Shown: positions 32,872 to 42,825 of the stretch, piece by piece
Numbering within the stretch: the first letter of the stretch is position 1
Layout: every line of letters starts with the position of its first letter
Source of the DNA: Rubrivirga sp. SAORIC476
GTDB lineage: Bacteria; Bacteroidota; Rhodothermia; Rhodothermales; Rubricoccaceae
DNA length: 64,000 nt
NCBI RefSeq assembly: GCF_002283555.1
Contig: NZ_MVOI01000002.1
Span: forward strand, 310,001 to 374,000
Reading direction: 5' to 3'
Translations under genes and position numbers: made by a program
The notes under the pieces: model-generated
What the model was told of the DNA's origin: nothing
What the model saw: the letters and a program-made list of their open reading frames with translations, nothing else
The model's database searches: none

Positions 32872-34239
32872 TCAGGCGGCGACGAGCAGGCCCGCCTCGG
32901 CCAGACGGTCGGCGGCGGCGCGGACGGTGGAAAACGGCAGGGCGCTCCGCTCGGCCACATCCAGGAGCGAGCGCGTGCCGTCGGACAGGTTGAGGACCCA
33001 GAGCGCGGCCTGCTGGGCGGCAGGGCCCTCGGGGAGACCGCCGAGGCTGGCGTAGAGGCCACGTCGGCCCAGTTGCGGCTCGCCGTAGGGCTGCGTGTTG
33101 CGGTAACGGCGGTCGCCGTCGAGCACGTCGACGACGGCTTCGAGGGCAGACAGCGAGGCCGCGAGCGCCTCGGGGCGGACGAGGCCGAGGTCGTCGCCGG
33201 AGGTGTGGTACTCGGGGTACTCGCCGTGCGGCGTCCGCGTCAAGCGGCCGACGGGGAGGTCGAAGCCGGGACTCCCGAACTGGCGCTCGTCGTAGCCGGT
33301 CGGCTCGAACGGCCGCACGTCCACGTCGCGGCCGAGATCGCGCATCGCGACGGCCACGGCGCGGTCGACGGCCAGCGGAGCGCCGAGCGTCCCGGCGCGC
33401 GTCTGCTTGTACGTGAAACCACCCGCGTCGCCCAGGTTGGCGAGCACCAAGCCGTGGCGGATCCGCCCGAGGTCGGCGTGGTGGCGGTCGAGCCACGTGA
33501 TGGCGCCCAGCGTGCCGGGCGCGAACAGGAACCGGATCGTGTGGCGCCGCTTCGGGCCGTTCAGCAGGCGGCGGGCGAGCATCGTGGCGACGGCCAGCGA
33601 GGCCGTGTTGTCGTTGGCGAGCGCCGGGTGGCAGGCGTGGGCCGAAAACAGGATCTCGTCGCTCGTCTCGCCCTCGATCACCACCTCCCCCATCGTCAGG
33701 CTCCCGTCCACATGCTCGGCGTCGATCACGACCCGGACCTCGCCCCCCTCTCCGATCTCGGCCGCCAGCGCGTCGAGCGCGTCGTGCGTCAGGCAGAAGC
33801 CCCACGTCGGCGCGTAGTAAGACGTGCGGTACGGGACGAGCGAGGGCTGCTCGGGCAGCGTGTGGAGGTGCGCCCGGAGCGCCCAGAGCGGCATCGTGTC
33901 GCGCACGGCGACGCTGTACTGGACGAGGTGGAGCGGGCTGTCCGCCCAGTCCACGATCCGCGTCCCGTCCTCGCGGGCCAGGTATGCCTCGCGGACGCGC
34001 CACTCCTTGGGGACCGTCCAGTCGAGCACCTTCGTGCCACTGGGGACCTCCGAGATCCGCATCGGCACCCGCTCGCTGATGGCGAGGAGTTGTTCGCGGA
34101 GCCCGGCGCCCGTTAGCCCGCGCCGGAACGGCAGCCACTCCGCGACCAGCTTGTGGAGCGCGGCGCCCACGTCAGGGACGTCCGCCTCGGCAGACTCACC
34201 GAGGCGGGCAGGGGCAGGCGGCGGGGCAGCGACGGGCAC
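32872..34239 (-). CDS. DUF4910 aminopeptidase-like protein of glycan loci
   Basis: A 455-residue soluble protein. It has the family order: LPFRRGLTGAGLREQLLAI, GTKVLDWTVPKEW (DUF2172-like insert), LFSAHACHPALANDNTASLAVATMLARRLL (M28-like zinc-peptidase fold), EYHTSGDDLGLV, and a winged-helix C-terminus (SLLDVAERSALPFSTVRAAADRLAEAGLL). Relatives occur in O-antigen and capsule clusters; activity is unproven. It heads the six-gene operon. ATG 34239 is used, but the first 23 codons cover a dispersed hairpin (34182-34207), and GTG 34170 would match the usual family N-terminus better. Confidence 0.82.
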   Translation of the reverse strand: MPVAAPPPAPARLGESAEADVPDVGAALHKLVAEWLPFRRGLTGAGLREQLLAISERVPMRISEVPSGTKVLDWTVPKEWRVREAYLAREDGTRIVDWADSPLHLVQYSVAVRDTMPLWALRAHLHTLPEQPSLVPYRTSYYAPTWGFCLTHDALDALAAEIGEGGEVRVVIDAEHVDGSLTMGEVVIEGETSDEILFSAHACHPALANDNTASLAVATMLARRLLNGPKRRHTIRFLFAPGTLGAITWLDRHHADLGRIRHGLVLANLGDAGGFTYKQTRAGTLGAPLAVDRAVAVAMRDLGRDVDVRPFEPTGYDERQFGSPGFDLPVGRLTRTPHGEYPEYHTSGDDLGLVRPEALAASLSALEAVVDVLDGDRRYRNTQPYGEPQLGRRGLYASLGGLPEGPAAQQAALWVLNLSDGTRSLLDVAERSALPFSTVRAAADRLAEAGLLVAA

Positions 34240-34447
34240 GGGTCAGGCGACGGTTCCCCCCCGGTATCGGCGACCTCGCGCCCCTACTCAACCCATGCCG
34301 GCCTTCTCCGGACCCGCGCGCGGCCTTTGCCGAGCCCGTGCAGAGCCTTTGCCGGGCCTCCCTCAACCCACCGTCACCCACGGCCGATTGATCCGTTCCT
34401 TGCTGGCCATCCACAACGAACCGCCGGTCCTGTCCGGCGAGCCTCTT

Positions 34448-34654
34448 ATGACCAAGGGTACGATCACCCACTTCGACCCGCGCCGCGGCACGGGCTTCGT
34501 CCGCCATCACCACGCCGAATCGGGCATCCCGTTCTCGGTGCGCCACGCCCAGGACCGCCAGTTCGCCCACGGCGACGCGGTCGAGTTCACCGTCCGCGGT
34601 GGCATGGCGGGTGTGGCTGCGCACGGCGTCCGCCGCGTCCGCGCCACGACCTAG
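34448..34654 (+). CDS. Divergent cold-shock-domain (CspA-like) nucleic-acid-binding protein
   Basis: A 68-residue single-domain protein. MTKGTITHFDPRRGTGFVRHH corresponds to beta1-beta2 of the cold-shock fold with RNP1 K/R-G-x-G-F. IPFSVRHA replaces the usual VFVHFS RNP2, and AHGDAVEFTVRGGMAGVAAHGVRRV ends the barrel. The His cluster HHHAE and the loss of the RNP2 phenylalanines are unusual, so RNA binding may be altered. It is followed by two hairpins, the second a strong intrinsic terminator. It is transcribed alone, divergent from the glycan operon; the 208-base leader region could hold a long 5' UTR. Confidence 0.8.
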   Translation: MTKGTITHFDPRRGTGFVRHHHAESGIPFSVRHAQDRQFAHGDAVEFTVRGGMAGVAAHGVRRVRATT

Positions 34655-34661
34655 TCCGAGA

Positions 34662-34683
34662 CGGCCGTCCCGTAAGACGGCCG
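34662..34683. terminator. Hairpin after the cold-shock gene
   Basis: CGGCCGTC (34662-34669) pairs with GACGGCCG (34676-34683), 6-base loop, starting seven bases past the stop codon. No T-run follows. Confidence 0.5.
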
Positions 34684-34693
34684 CCTCCTTTCG

Positions 34694-34732
34694 CGAGCGC
34701 CCAATGGGAAACCGTCGGGCGCTCGTTTTTTT
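34694..34732 (+). terminator. Strong rho-independent terminator of the cold-shock gene
   Basis: CGAGCGCCC (34694-34702) pairs perfectly with GGGCGCTCG (34717-34725), followed immediately by seven T (34726-34732). It is the only textbook intrinsic terminator with a long T-run that I see in the window. Confidence 0.9.
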
Positions 34733-34757
34733 GCGTCACCTCGCAGCGCCCCCTCCG

Positions 34758-35174
34758 CTACCTAGCCGCGGCGCTGGCGACGACCCACACCGTGACCACG
34801 GCCGACACGCCGAACCCGACGACCAGCGTGCTCAGGTTGAGCCAGAAGAGCGTGGGGGCCTCGGCGTATCGGACCGTCCGCCACCCGCGGCCGAAAAAGA
34901 ACGGCGGGACCGCCCCCGACCTCCACACGAACACCGTCGCGACGCCGAGGCCCAGGCTGAGCAGCAGACACATCGCGAGGAGGTGGATGCCCGCCCCGAC
35001 GTACAGGAGGCCCCCGAGCCCCACGACGTAGGCCAGGTTCAGCATGCCCGCGTTGGCGTACTCGGGATTGGGCTTCCCGTCCTTCAGAACGCCCTGCTCC
35101 TCCAGCCGCTCCACGTTCCTCTCTGCGAGGCGCAACCAGGCGTGCCGGAGACGTGAGAAGGGAGTGCGTGACAT
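34758..35174 (-). CDS. Small integral membrane protein, unknown
   Basis: A 138-residue protein with a basic, helical N-terminus (MSRTPFSRLRHAWLRLAERNVERLEEQGVLKDG), then three to four membrane segments: GMLNLAYVVGLGGLLYVGAGIHLLAMCLLLSLGLGVATVFVW (two helices) and LFWLNLSTLVVGFGVSAVVTVWVV. No catalytic motif and no family recognised. ATG 35174 gives the intact basic N-terminus; the open frame continues far upstream, antisense to the oxidoreductase gene, and is not coding. It converges on the cold-shock gene across its terminator. Confidence 0.7.
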   Translation of the reverse strand: MSRTPFSRLRHAWLRLAERNVERLEEQGVLKDGKPNPEYANAGMLNLAYVVGLGGLLYVGAGIHLLAMCLLLSLGLGVATVFVWRSGAVPPFFFGRGWRTVRYAEAPTLFWLNLSTLVVGFGVSAVVTVWVVASAAAR

Positions 35175-35384
35175 GAGACGGAGACTCCGCCGCCTGGAGT
35201 AGGCGACTCGGTGCGGGGATACCCGAGGATACCGCGATCGCACCCGGAGCCCAGAAGACGACCGCTGAGAGACGGCCCGGCGAAGGTGCGACTCAGGCTT
35301 CGGGAAGAGGCCGCGTGTCGCCGCTCCGGTTGGAACGCCCCACGGCACCCGACCGTCCGCGCGCGCACCCACACCGATCCCACC

Positions 35385-36428
35385 ATGCCCCAGACTCCAG
35401 ACACGAACCGACGCGTCGTCCTCGCCGCGCGCCCCGAGGGAGCCCCCACCCCGGACACCTTCCGCCTCGAACACGACCCGGTGCCGGAGCCCGCCGAGGG
35501 CCAGCTTCTGCTGCGCACCGTTTACCTGTCGCTCGACCCGTACATGCGCGGCCGCATCAGCGACGCACCGTCGTACGCCGCGCCCGTCGCGGTCGGCGGC
35601 CTGATGGTCGGCGGCACGGTCTGCCGCGTGGAGATCTCCCGTCACCCGGACTACGCCGCCGGGGACTGGGTCCTCGGCTACACCGGCTGGCAGGACTATG
35701 CGCTCTCCGACGGCCAGGGCCTCACGGCGCTCGACCCGACCCGCATGCAGCCCTCCTGGGCGCTCGGCATCCTCGGCATGCCCGGCTTCACCGCCTACAT
35801 GGGCCTGACCGACATCGGCCAGCCCAAGGCCGGCGAGACCGTGGTCGTCGCCGCGGCCTCCGGCGCGGTCGGCTCCGTCGTCGGCCAGGTCGCCAAGCTG
35901 CTGGGCTGTCGCGTGGTCGGCATCGCGGGCGGCACGGAGAAGTGTGACTACGTCGTGGACACGCTGGGCTTCGACGCCTGCATCGACCACCGCCAGGACG
36001 ACCTCCCCGGACGCCTCGCGGATGCCTGCCCGGATGGGATCGACGTGTACTTCGAGAACGTCGGCGGTAAGGTCTTCGACGCCGTCCTCCCTCTCCTGAA
36101 CACCCGGGCGCGCATCCCGCTCTGCGGCCTGATCGCCACGTACAACGCCACCGAACTCCCTCCCGGCCCAGACCGCATGTCGGTCCTGACGGGCACGCTG
36201 CTCAAGAAGAGCATCCGCATGCAGGGCTTCATCGTCTTCGACGACTATGGCGACCGGTACGGCGAGTTCCTGAAGACGGTCGGCCCCTGGGTCGCCGACG
36301 GCAAGCTGCACTACCGCGAAGACGTGGTCGACGGCCTGGAGCACGCGGCCGAGGGCCTGATCGGCATGCTGGAGGGCCAGAACTTCGGCAAGCTGGTCGT
36401 GCGCGTTGGCCCCGACGACCTCGCGTGA
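35385..36428 (+). CDS. MDR-superfamily NADP-dependent oxidoreductase (CurA/YncB, LTB4-dehydrogenase-like)
   Basis: A 347-residue cytoplasmic zinc-free medium-chain reductase that likely reduces alkenal or enone double bonds with NADPH. SLDPYMRGRIS and WQDYALSDG belong to the N-terminal GroES-like domain. The Rossmann fold has ETVVVAAASGAVGSVVGQVAKLLGC with the A-A-x-G-x-V-G pattern. DVYFENVGGKVFDAVLPLL and GFIVFDDY are diagnostic of the LTB4DH/YncB branch. No zinc ligands are present, as expected. It is monocistronic; physiological substrate unknown, probably detoxification of reactive carbonyls. Confidence 0.92.
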   Translation: MPQTPDTNRRVVLAARPEGAPTPDTFRLEHDPVPEPAEGQLLLRTVYLSLDPYMRGRISDAPSYAAPVAVGGLMVGGTVCRVEISRHPDYAAGDWVLGYTGWQDYALSDGQGLTALDPTRMQPSWALGILGMPGFTAYMGLTDIGQPKAGETVVVAAASGAVGSVVGQVAKLLGCRVVGIAGGTEKCDYVVDTLGFDACIDHRQDDLPGRLADACPDGIDVYFENVGGKVFDAVLPLLNTRARIPLCGLIATYNATELPPGPDRMSVLTGTLLKKSIRMQGFIVFDDYGDRYGEFLKTVGPWVADGKLHYREDVVDGLEHAAEGLIGMLEGQNFGKLVVRVGPDDLA

Positions 36429-36540
36429 GCGGAGCGCCGGGGGACCATGCCGTCGGCCCGTTTCATCCCCCCATGTGGCGCCCGTCCTGCCCCCCACGTG
36501 AGGCCCACATTGGGGGCCAGGCGCTCCGATCGGCCCCTCG

Positions 36541-37116
36541 TCACGGCTTCTCTTCTCGGCTCAACCTGTCGAGGAACGTCTCGAACCGCCGTCGCCGGGT
36601 TTCGGGCTTCTTCGCCGTCATCAACCCGGATGCGATGACGTACCGGCTCGACTTGTTCAGGGTCTGGAAGAACCGCTTCGCAACTGGCCGACTCTCCAGC
36701 GCAGCCACGAAGTCTGCCGGGACCTCCATCTCACTCGGCGGGGGGTACGCGTTCTCCCATCGGCCGTCCGCCTTCGCCGCACGCACCTGCGCGAGGCCCG
36801 GCTCCTCCATGCGGCCCTCGCGGATCAGGCGCGCCACGTGCTCGGTGTTGCGCTTCGACCAGATGCTCCGCGCCGTCCTGGGCGTGATCCGCTGGAGGTA
36901 GGCCTGGTCGTCGAGCGACTTCTTGATGCCGTCGATCCAGCCCCAGCACAGCGTCTCGGCCACGATGTCGTCCCAGCCGACGCTCGGGAGTCCCGACTTC
37001 TTTTTGAACACCTTCACCCAGAGCTCGGATTCCGTCGCGTGGTTCGCCGTCAGCCACTCGCGGAGGGCTTCGGGTGAGGCAAAGGATCTCGTCGTTTCTG
37101 GATTGACGTCGGGCAT
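36541..37116 (-). CDS. YdeI/OmpD-associated family protein
   Basis: A cytoplasmic protein of 191 residues. It shows the family blocks SFASPEALREWLTANHATESELWVKVFKKKSG, VGWDDIVAETLCWGWIDGIKK (Cys-Trp-Gly-Trp), RITPRTARSIWSKRNTEHVARLIREGRM and the C-terminal FQTLNKSSRYVIASGLMTAKKPETRRRR. Proteins of this family are widespread; some are tied to resistance to cationic peptides or phages, but the biochemical role is unsettled. ATG 37116 starts MPDVNPETTRSF; ATG 37134 adds six residues. A -7-like box, TAGCTTCG, lies about 60 bases upstream. Confidence 0.85.
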   Translation of the reverse strand: MPDVNPETTRSFASPEALREWLTANHATESELWVKVFKKKSGLPSVGWDDIVAETLCWGWIDGIKKSLDDQAYLQRITPRTARSIWSKRNTEHVARLIREGRMEEPGLAQVRAAKADGRWENAYPPPSEMEVPADFVAALESRPVAKRFFQTLNKSSRYVIASGLMTAKKPETRRRRFETFLDRLSREEKP

Positions 37117-37176
37117 GGCGTAGTCCAGAGGCATCTGTCGGACGTTCGGCCGCGACAGGCAGAGGAAGGGGTGCCG

Positions 37177-37184
37177 CGAAGCTA
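37177..37184 (-). promoter_or_regulatory. -7-like box TAGCTTCG before the YdeI-like gene
   Basis: Identical to the box before asnS. It lies 43-61 bases upstream of the two possible ATGs. Confidence 0.35.
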
Positions 37185-37317
37185 TGGACGCCGCCGGAGA
37201 CTGCGGCGCCCGAGGATGCAGGAGCCCATCGTCGGCATGGGGTGGCGAGGTCTTCACCCCGGCCGGCGCCCTCCAGAACCGAGTCTGCGCGCTCGACGCG
37301 AGCGGCCCCCTCGCGCC

Positions 37318-37986
37318 TCAGCGCCAGATCACCACCTCCGAGAGCGGCTTCCGCTGGAGGTCCGGCACCCTCGCCCCCTCCGCCGGGTAGCCCACCGGGA
37401 AGAGGATGAACGGCGCCTCGTTCGCCGGGCGTTCCAGCACCTCCGAGAGAAACCGCATCGGCGACGGCGTGTGCGTCAGCGTCGCCAGCCCAGCCCGGTG
37501 GAGCGATGCGATGAACAGCCCCGCCGCGATGCCGCAGCTCTCCTGCACGTAGTAGTGCTTCCGCTTCGTGCCGTCTGCCGTCACGCCGGTCCGCTGCGCG
37601 AACAGCACCACGAGCCACGGCGCCGTCTCCAGGAACGGCTTCTGCCAGTCGGTGCCGAGCGGCGCGAGCGCCTCCAGCCACTCGTCCGACATCCGCCCGC
37701 CGTAGCTGGCCCGCTCCTCTGCCTCCGCCGCCTCCCGGATGCGGCGCTTCAGGTCCGGGTCCGAGACGGCCACGAACGTCCACGGCTGCATGTGGGCCCC
37801 GCTGGGCGCCGTGCCCGCCGTCGCGATGGCGTGCTCGATCAGCGCCCGCGGCACCGGCCGGTCCGAGAACTCGCGCACCGAGCGCCGCGCGTCCATCACG
37901 TCGAAGAACGCCTCCGCCCGCTCCAGCGACTCCGCCTCGGTCAGCGGGTCGACGGTGTACGGGATCGTCGGGAGCGGCCCTGCCAC
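37318..37986 (-). CDS. Nitroreductase-family FMN oxidoreductase
   Basis: A 222-residue flavoprotein. The FMN-binding opening RRSVREFSDRPVPRALIEHAIATAGTAPSGAHMQPW is typical, followed by WLVVLFAQRTG and KHYYVQESCGIAAGLFIASLHRAGLATLTHTP, the dimer and cofactor part. It resembles the enzymes related to iodotyrosine deiodinase more than oxygen-insensitive NfsB types, because of the TAPSGAHMQPW-TFVAV block; substrate unknown. There is no ATG. GTG 37986 shares a base with the asnS stop (TAGTG), so it is translated by reinitiation after asnS, an unexpected pairing of a tRNA synthetase with a redox enzyme. Confidence 0.88.
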   Translation of the reverse strand: MAGPLPTIPYTVDPLTEAESLERAEAFFDVMDARRSVREFSDRPVPRALIEHAIATAGTAPSGAHMQPWTFVAVSDPDLKRRIREAAEAEERASYGGRMSDEWLEALAPLGTDWQKPFLETAPWLVVLFAQRTGVTADGTKRKHYYVQESCGIAAGLFIASLHRAGLATLTHTPSPMRFLSEVLERPANEAPFILFPVGYPAEGARVPDLQRKPLSEVVIWR

Positions 37987-39494
37987 TACGGGTGGAGGCG
38001 TCCGAGGAGCCGCGGGAAAGGCCCGGTCTCGCGAACGTGCGACAGGCCGCAGACCCACGCCACGGTTCGCTCCAGGCCCAGCCCGAAGCCCGCGTGCGGC
38101 ACGCTGCCGTACTTGCGCAGGTCGAAGTACCAGTCGAAGGCGCTCTCCGGCAGTCCGTGCGCCTCCACCTGATCCCTCAGGAACTGGAGGTCGGTCGCGC
38201 GTTCTCCCCCGCCGATGATCTCGCCGTAGCCCTCCGGCGCGAGCACGTCCATGCCCAGCGCCAGCCGGTCGTCCTCGGGGTCGCGCTTCATGTAGAACGC
38301 CTTCACTGCCGCCGGGTAGCGGTGCACGATGACCGGCGTCGGGAAGTGCTTCGTCAGGATCGTCTCGTCGGACGCCCCGAAGTCGGCGCCCCACTCGAAG
38401 CCCGCCGCGCTGGCCTTCCAAGTCGGGATGTTGCGCAGCCCCTCCGCGATCTCGTCGAGACGGACGTTGATCTCGATCTCGCGGGCGTCGATGCGCCGCT
38501 TCTCGCCCTTCTTGGCCTGTCCGTAGGCTCCGCGGTTGCGGTCGCGCTCGTCTTCCAGGGCCTTCTGCTCGTCCTCCAGCCCTTCCTGCTCGGCGTCGAG
38601 CATCAGCTGGGTCTGGTCGCTCGTCAGCAGTTCCACCGCCTCCGAGTAGCTGAGGCGCGGGAACGGAGCCCCCGCCGCTGCCTCCAGCGCGCCCGTGTCG
38701 CGCTCCAGGACCGCCAGTTCGTCGCGGCAGTCGGCCAGGACCGCCGTCAGGATCGCCACCAGCAGTTCCTCCGCCACCTCCATGTTCATGGACAGGTCGT
38801 AGAACGCCATCTCCGGCTCGATCATCCAGAACTCCGTCAGGTGCCGCCGGGTGCGCGACTTCTCCGCCCGGAAGGTCGGGCCGAAGGTGTAGATCTTGCC
38901 GTGCGCCATCGCCATCGCCTCCCCGTGGAGCTGGCCGCTCTGGGTCAGGTAGGCGGGCTCGTCGAAGTAGTCCAGCTCGAACAGCGTCGAGGTGCCCTCG
39001 ACCGCGTTGCCGGTCAGGATCGGGGCGTCCATCTGGATGAAGTCCTCGCCCTGGAAGTAGGCGTGGATGGCCATGATGATGCGGTTGCGGATCCGCATGG
39101 CCGCCCACTGGCGCTGGCTCCGCAGCCACAGGTGACGGCGGTCCATGAGGAACTCGACGCCGTGCTCCTTGGGCGTGATCGGGTAAGGCTCGGCCAGCGC
39201 GATGACCTCCAGGGAGGTCGCCTGCACCTCCACCCCACCCCGCTGCCGGTCGTCCGCCCGGACGGTGCCGACGACGCGGAACGCGCTCTCCTGCGTCAGC
39301 GACGCCGCGGCCTCCCACGACGCAGCGTCCACCTGCTCCTCGTTCACCACCACCTGCACGATGCCGGAGCCGTCGCGCAGTTCGAGGAACATCAGTCCCT
39401 TCGAGCCGCGGGCGTTGTACAGCCACCCGTTCACGGTGACGGTCTCACCGGTGGACTCGGGCAGGGCGTGGACGCGGACGAACGGCTCGGTCAT
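37986..39494 (-). CDS. asnS: Asparaginyl-tRNA synthetase with an internal coiled-coil insertion
   Basis: Class IIb synthetase charging tRNA-Asn, cytoplasmic, 502 residues. OB-fold anticodon domain at 1-100 ([24 protein letters not shown]); motif 2 region [25 protein letters not shown]; motif 3 in the final [18 protein letters not shown]. Between about 295 and 366 a charged, Lys/Glu/Arg-rich helical stretch ([20 protein letters not shown] and on) interrupts the catalytic domain and probably forms a coiled-coil arm. ATG 39494 follows the -7-like box TAGCTTCG by 22 bases. It is co-translated with a nitroreductase. Confidence 0.94.
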   Translation of the reverse strand: MTEPFVRVHALPESTGETVTVNGWLYNARGSKGLMFLELRDGSGIVQVVVNEEQVDAASWEAAASLTQESAFRVVGTVRADDRQRGGVEVQATSLEVIALAEPYPITPKEHGVEFLMDRRHLWLRSQRQWAAMRIRNRIIMAIHAYFQGEDFIQMDAPILTGNAVEGTSTLFELDYFDEPAYLTQSGQLHGEAMAMAHGKIYTFGPTFRAEKSRTRRHLTEFWMIEPEMAFYDLSMNMEVAEELLVAILTAVLADCRDELAVLERDTGALEAAAGAPFPRLSYSEAVELLTSDQTQLMLDAEQEGLEDEQKALEDERDRNRGAYGQAKKGEKRRIDAREIEINVRLDEIAEGLRNIPTWKASAAGFEWGADFGASDETILTKHFPTPVIVHRYPAAVKAFYMKRDPEDDRLALGMDVLAPEGYGEIIGGGERATDLQFLRDQVEAHGLPESAFDWYFDLRKYGSVPHAGFGLGLERTVAWVCGLSHVRETGPFPRLLGRLHP

Positions 39495-39515
39495 GACGGG
39501 GCGCAGGGGGAAGCC

Positions 39516-39523
39516 CGAAGCTA
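39516..39523 (-). promoter_or_regulatory. -7-like box TAGCTTCG before asnS
   Basis: A member of the recurrent set, 22 bases before the asnS ATG and just downstream of the hairpins that would end the preceding GWxTD transcript. Confidence 0.45.
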
Positions 39524-39584
39524 CCGTCGCCGCGGGGGCCGCCGCGCGTAGAGCGTGGGAGAAGAGGGCCGCGACGCCGCGCGA

Positions 39585-39630
39585 CCGCCTCGGCGCCGTC
39601 ACCGAGGCGGGGCGCCCGACGGGGGGCGCC
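39585..39630. terminator. Double hairpin ending the GWxTD gene
   Basis: CCGCCTCGG (39585-39593) pairs with CCGAGGCGG (39602-39610) around 8 bases, and GGCGCCC (39611-39617) with GGGCGCC (39624-39630). They lie between the GWxTD stop and the asnS promoter. The first stem belongs to the dispersed CCTCGG family. Confidence 0.6.
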
Positions 39631-39644
39631 CGCGCACGCGCCGC

Positions 39645-41048
39645 CTAGAAGCGGCGCAGTTCGTTCTGCCAGTCCAACACCGACGACTCGCCGGTCACGT
39701 TCGAGTGCAGCAGCTCGTAGCGGTCCGACGAGTAGCGGTCCACGAACACGAACAGCGAGCGGCCCTCGCCGGGGATGTTCTCGTAGCTCCAGATCTCGTG
39801 CTGCAGCAGGTCCGCCTCGAACGGGCGCCGGTCGATCTCCGACGGCGGGCCGTAGGTGAGGTAGATCCGGCCCCGGTCGGTTTCGTAGGGCTCCTGGCCG
39901 AACTCGCTGTAGTTGGCCATGACGGTCCGCAACCGGCCATAGAAGGTCTGCCGCGCATCGTTGATGCTGGGGCGCTCGTCCTGGTCACGAGAGCTCCAGA
40001 ACGAGACCAGGAAGCGGCGGCGGTCCTCGTCGGTGGCGAGCGCCGCGATCTGGGCCTCCTCGCGAGCCGTCGCGATCACCCGCGCGTGGCGAATGTTGAG
40101 GTCCAGTTCCTCCTCGCCCATGGCCGCGTACAGTGTCTCCTCGTAGGACATCATGTCCGCCGCGGAGAGGGCCCGCTCCACGTCCGGGTTGATGACGAAG
40201 AAGCGCTTGGTCTGCTCCGCGACCGCTTCGTTGGCCTCATTCAGGGCCACCAGCCGGAGATGATAGATGCCGCTGGGCAACGTGCTCACGTCGATCTGTC
40301 CCGCGACCACGTCCACGGGTCGGGCTGTGCGCGCCAGCCGCGTCTCGTGCGCCGGAAGCGCAGCGCCTCCGGCACTTTCCGCGATGAACGAGACCAGCGT
40401 GTAGGTGTCCGTGTCGGACGGCGGGCTGTACACCTCGGTGTAGTAGCTGACCGTCGCCCCGATGCCGCCATAGAAGGCGTCCGGGTTCGGGCGGATCATC
40501 AGCCCGCTCTTGGTCAGCGGGTTCGTCGCGTCGGTGGACGGCTGGATGGCCGTCGCCAGTTGGATCGCCGAGATGGAGGTGCCCTCCGCTCCGGCGTAGT
40601 CCGGAACGGTCAGGTTGAGCAGCGCCTTGACCTCCGCCTGCCCCTCCGGCTGGAGCGTCACGTCGACCTCGTACTCGCCCGGCGCGACGGCCATCCGGAG
40701 CTGCTCGACGAAGACCTGGCTGGACGACAGGGCCGCGGTGTCGGCGAGGGCGTAGGCGAAGGGCAGCGTCTGGTCGAAGGCGGGCGTGACCTCAGCGGAC
40801 GAGGGCGCCGCCTGCGCGACGGGGCGCACGACCACATGCGTCGGGACCGTGGCCTCGAAGCCCTCCGCCGCCGCGGCGAACGGCAGCGTCTCGGCACGGA
40901 ACGACAGGTACAACTCCACGAGCGCCTGATCCTCGGTGTAGCGGAACGTCGCGACATCCGGACGGAAGATGACGCCCTCCTGGGCCGAGACCGCCGAGGC
41001 GGACAGGGAGAGCACGGCCAGGAGGACGGCGGAATAAAAACGGGGCAT
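39645..41048 (-). CDS. GWxTD domain-containing exported protein
   Basis: A 467-residue protein with signal MPRFYSAVLLAVLSLSASAVSAQ. The N-terminal two thirds form beta-sandwich-like repeats (ATFRYTEDQALVELYLSFRAE, GEYEVDVTLQPEGQAEVKALLNLTV, GIYHLRLVALNEANE). The C-terminal domain (from about 350) matches the GWxTD module: REEAQIAALATDEDRRRFLVSFWSSRDQDERPSINDARQTFYGRL, then GRIYLTYGPPSEIDRRP and HEIWSYENI. Such proteins occur in Bacteroidota and Acidobacteriota, always exported, function unknown. The -7-like box TATCTTCG is 41 bases upstream. Confidence 0.85.
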   Translation of the reverse strand: MPRFYSAVLLAVLSLSASAVSAQEGVIFRPDVATFRYTEDQALVELYLSFRAETLPFAAAAEGFEATVPTHVVVRPVAQAAPSSAEVTPAFDQTLPFAYALADTAALSSSQVFVEQLRMAVAPGEYEVDVTLQPEGQAEVKALLNLTVPDYAGAEGTSISAIQLATAIQPSTDATNPLTKSGLMIRPNPDAFYGGIGATVSYYTEVYSPPSDTDTYTLVSFIAESAGGAALPAHETRLARTARPVDVVAGQIDVSTLPSGIYHLRLVALNEANEAVAEQTKRFFVINPDVERALSAADMMSYEETLYAAMGEEELDLNIRHARVIATAREEAQIAALATDEDRRRFLVSFWSSRDQDERPSINDARQTFYGRLRTVMANYSEFGQEPYETDRGRIYLTYGPPSEIDRRPFEADLLQHEIWSYENIPGEGRSLFVFVDRYSSDRYELLHSNVTGESSVLDWQNELRRF

Positions 41049-41088
41049 GCGGTTCAGAAATGCGGGTGTCGGACCAGAACGGACGGGG

Positions 41089-41096
41089 CGAAGATA
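41089..41096 (-). promoter_or_regulatory. -7-like box TATCTTCG before the GWxTD gene
   Basis: Fits TAnnTTnn, 41 bases before the ATG at 41048, divergent to the pckA box at 41143. Confidence 0.35.
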
Positions 41097-41142
41097 ACGT
41101 GCGTTGCCCCCCGGCCCGGTCGTGGTGCCTGCGGAGACCCCG

Positions 41143-41150
41143 TAGTTTCG
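41143..41150 (+). promoter_or_regulatory. -7-like box TAGTTTCG before pckA
   Basis: A member of the recurrent set; it leaves a leader of about 58 nt before the pckA ATG. Confidence 0.45.
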
Positions 41151-41214
41151 AACTCTGCGCCGCGCTCCGCGTCCAACTTCCGGAAGCGCTTCCTGTCGCC
41201 TGACTCCTCGATTC

Positions 41215-42821
<1,607 letters not shown>

Positions 42822-42825
<4 letters not shown>

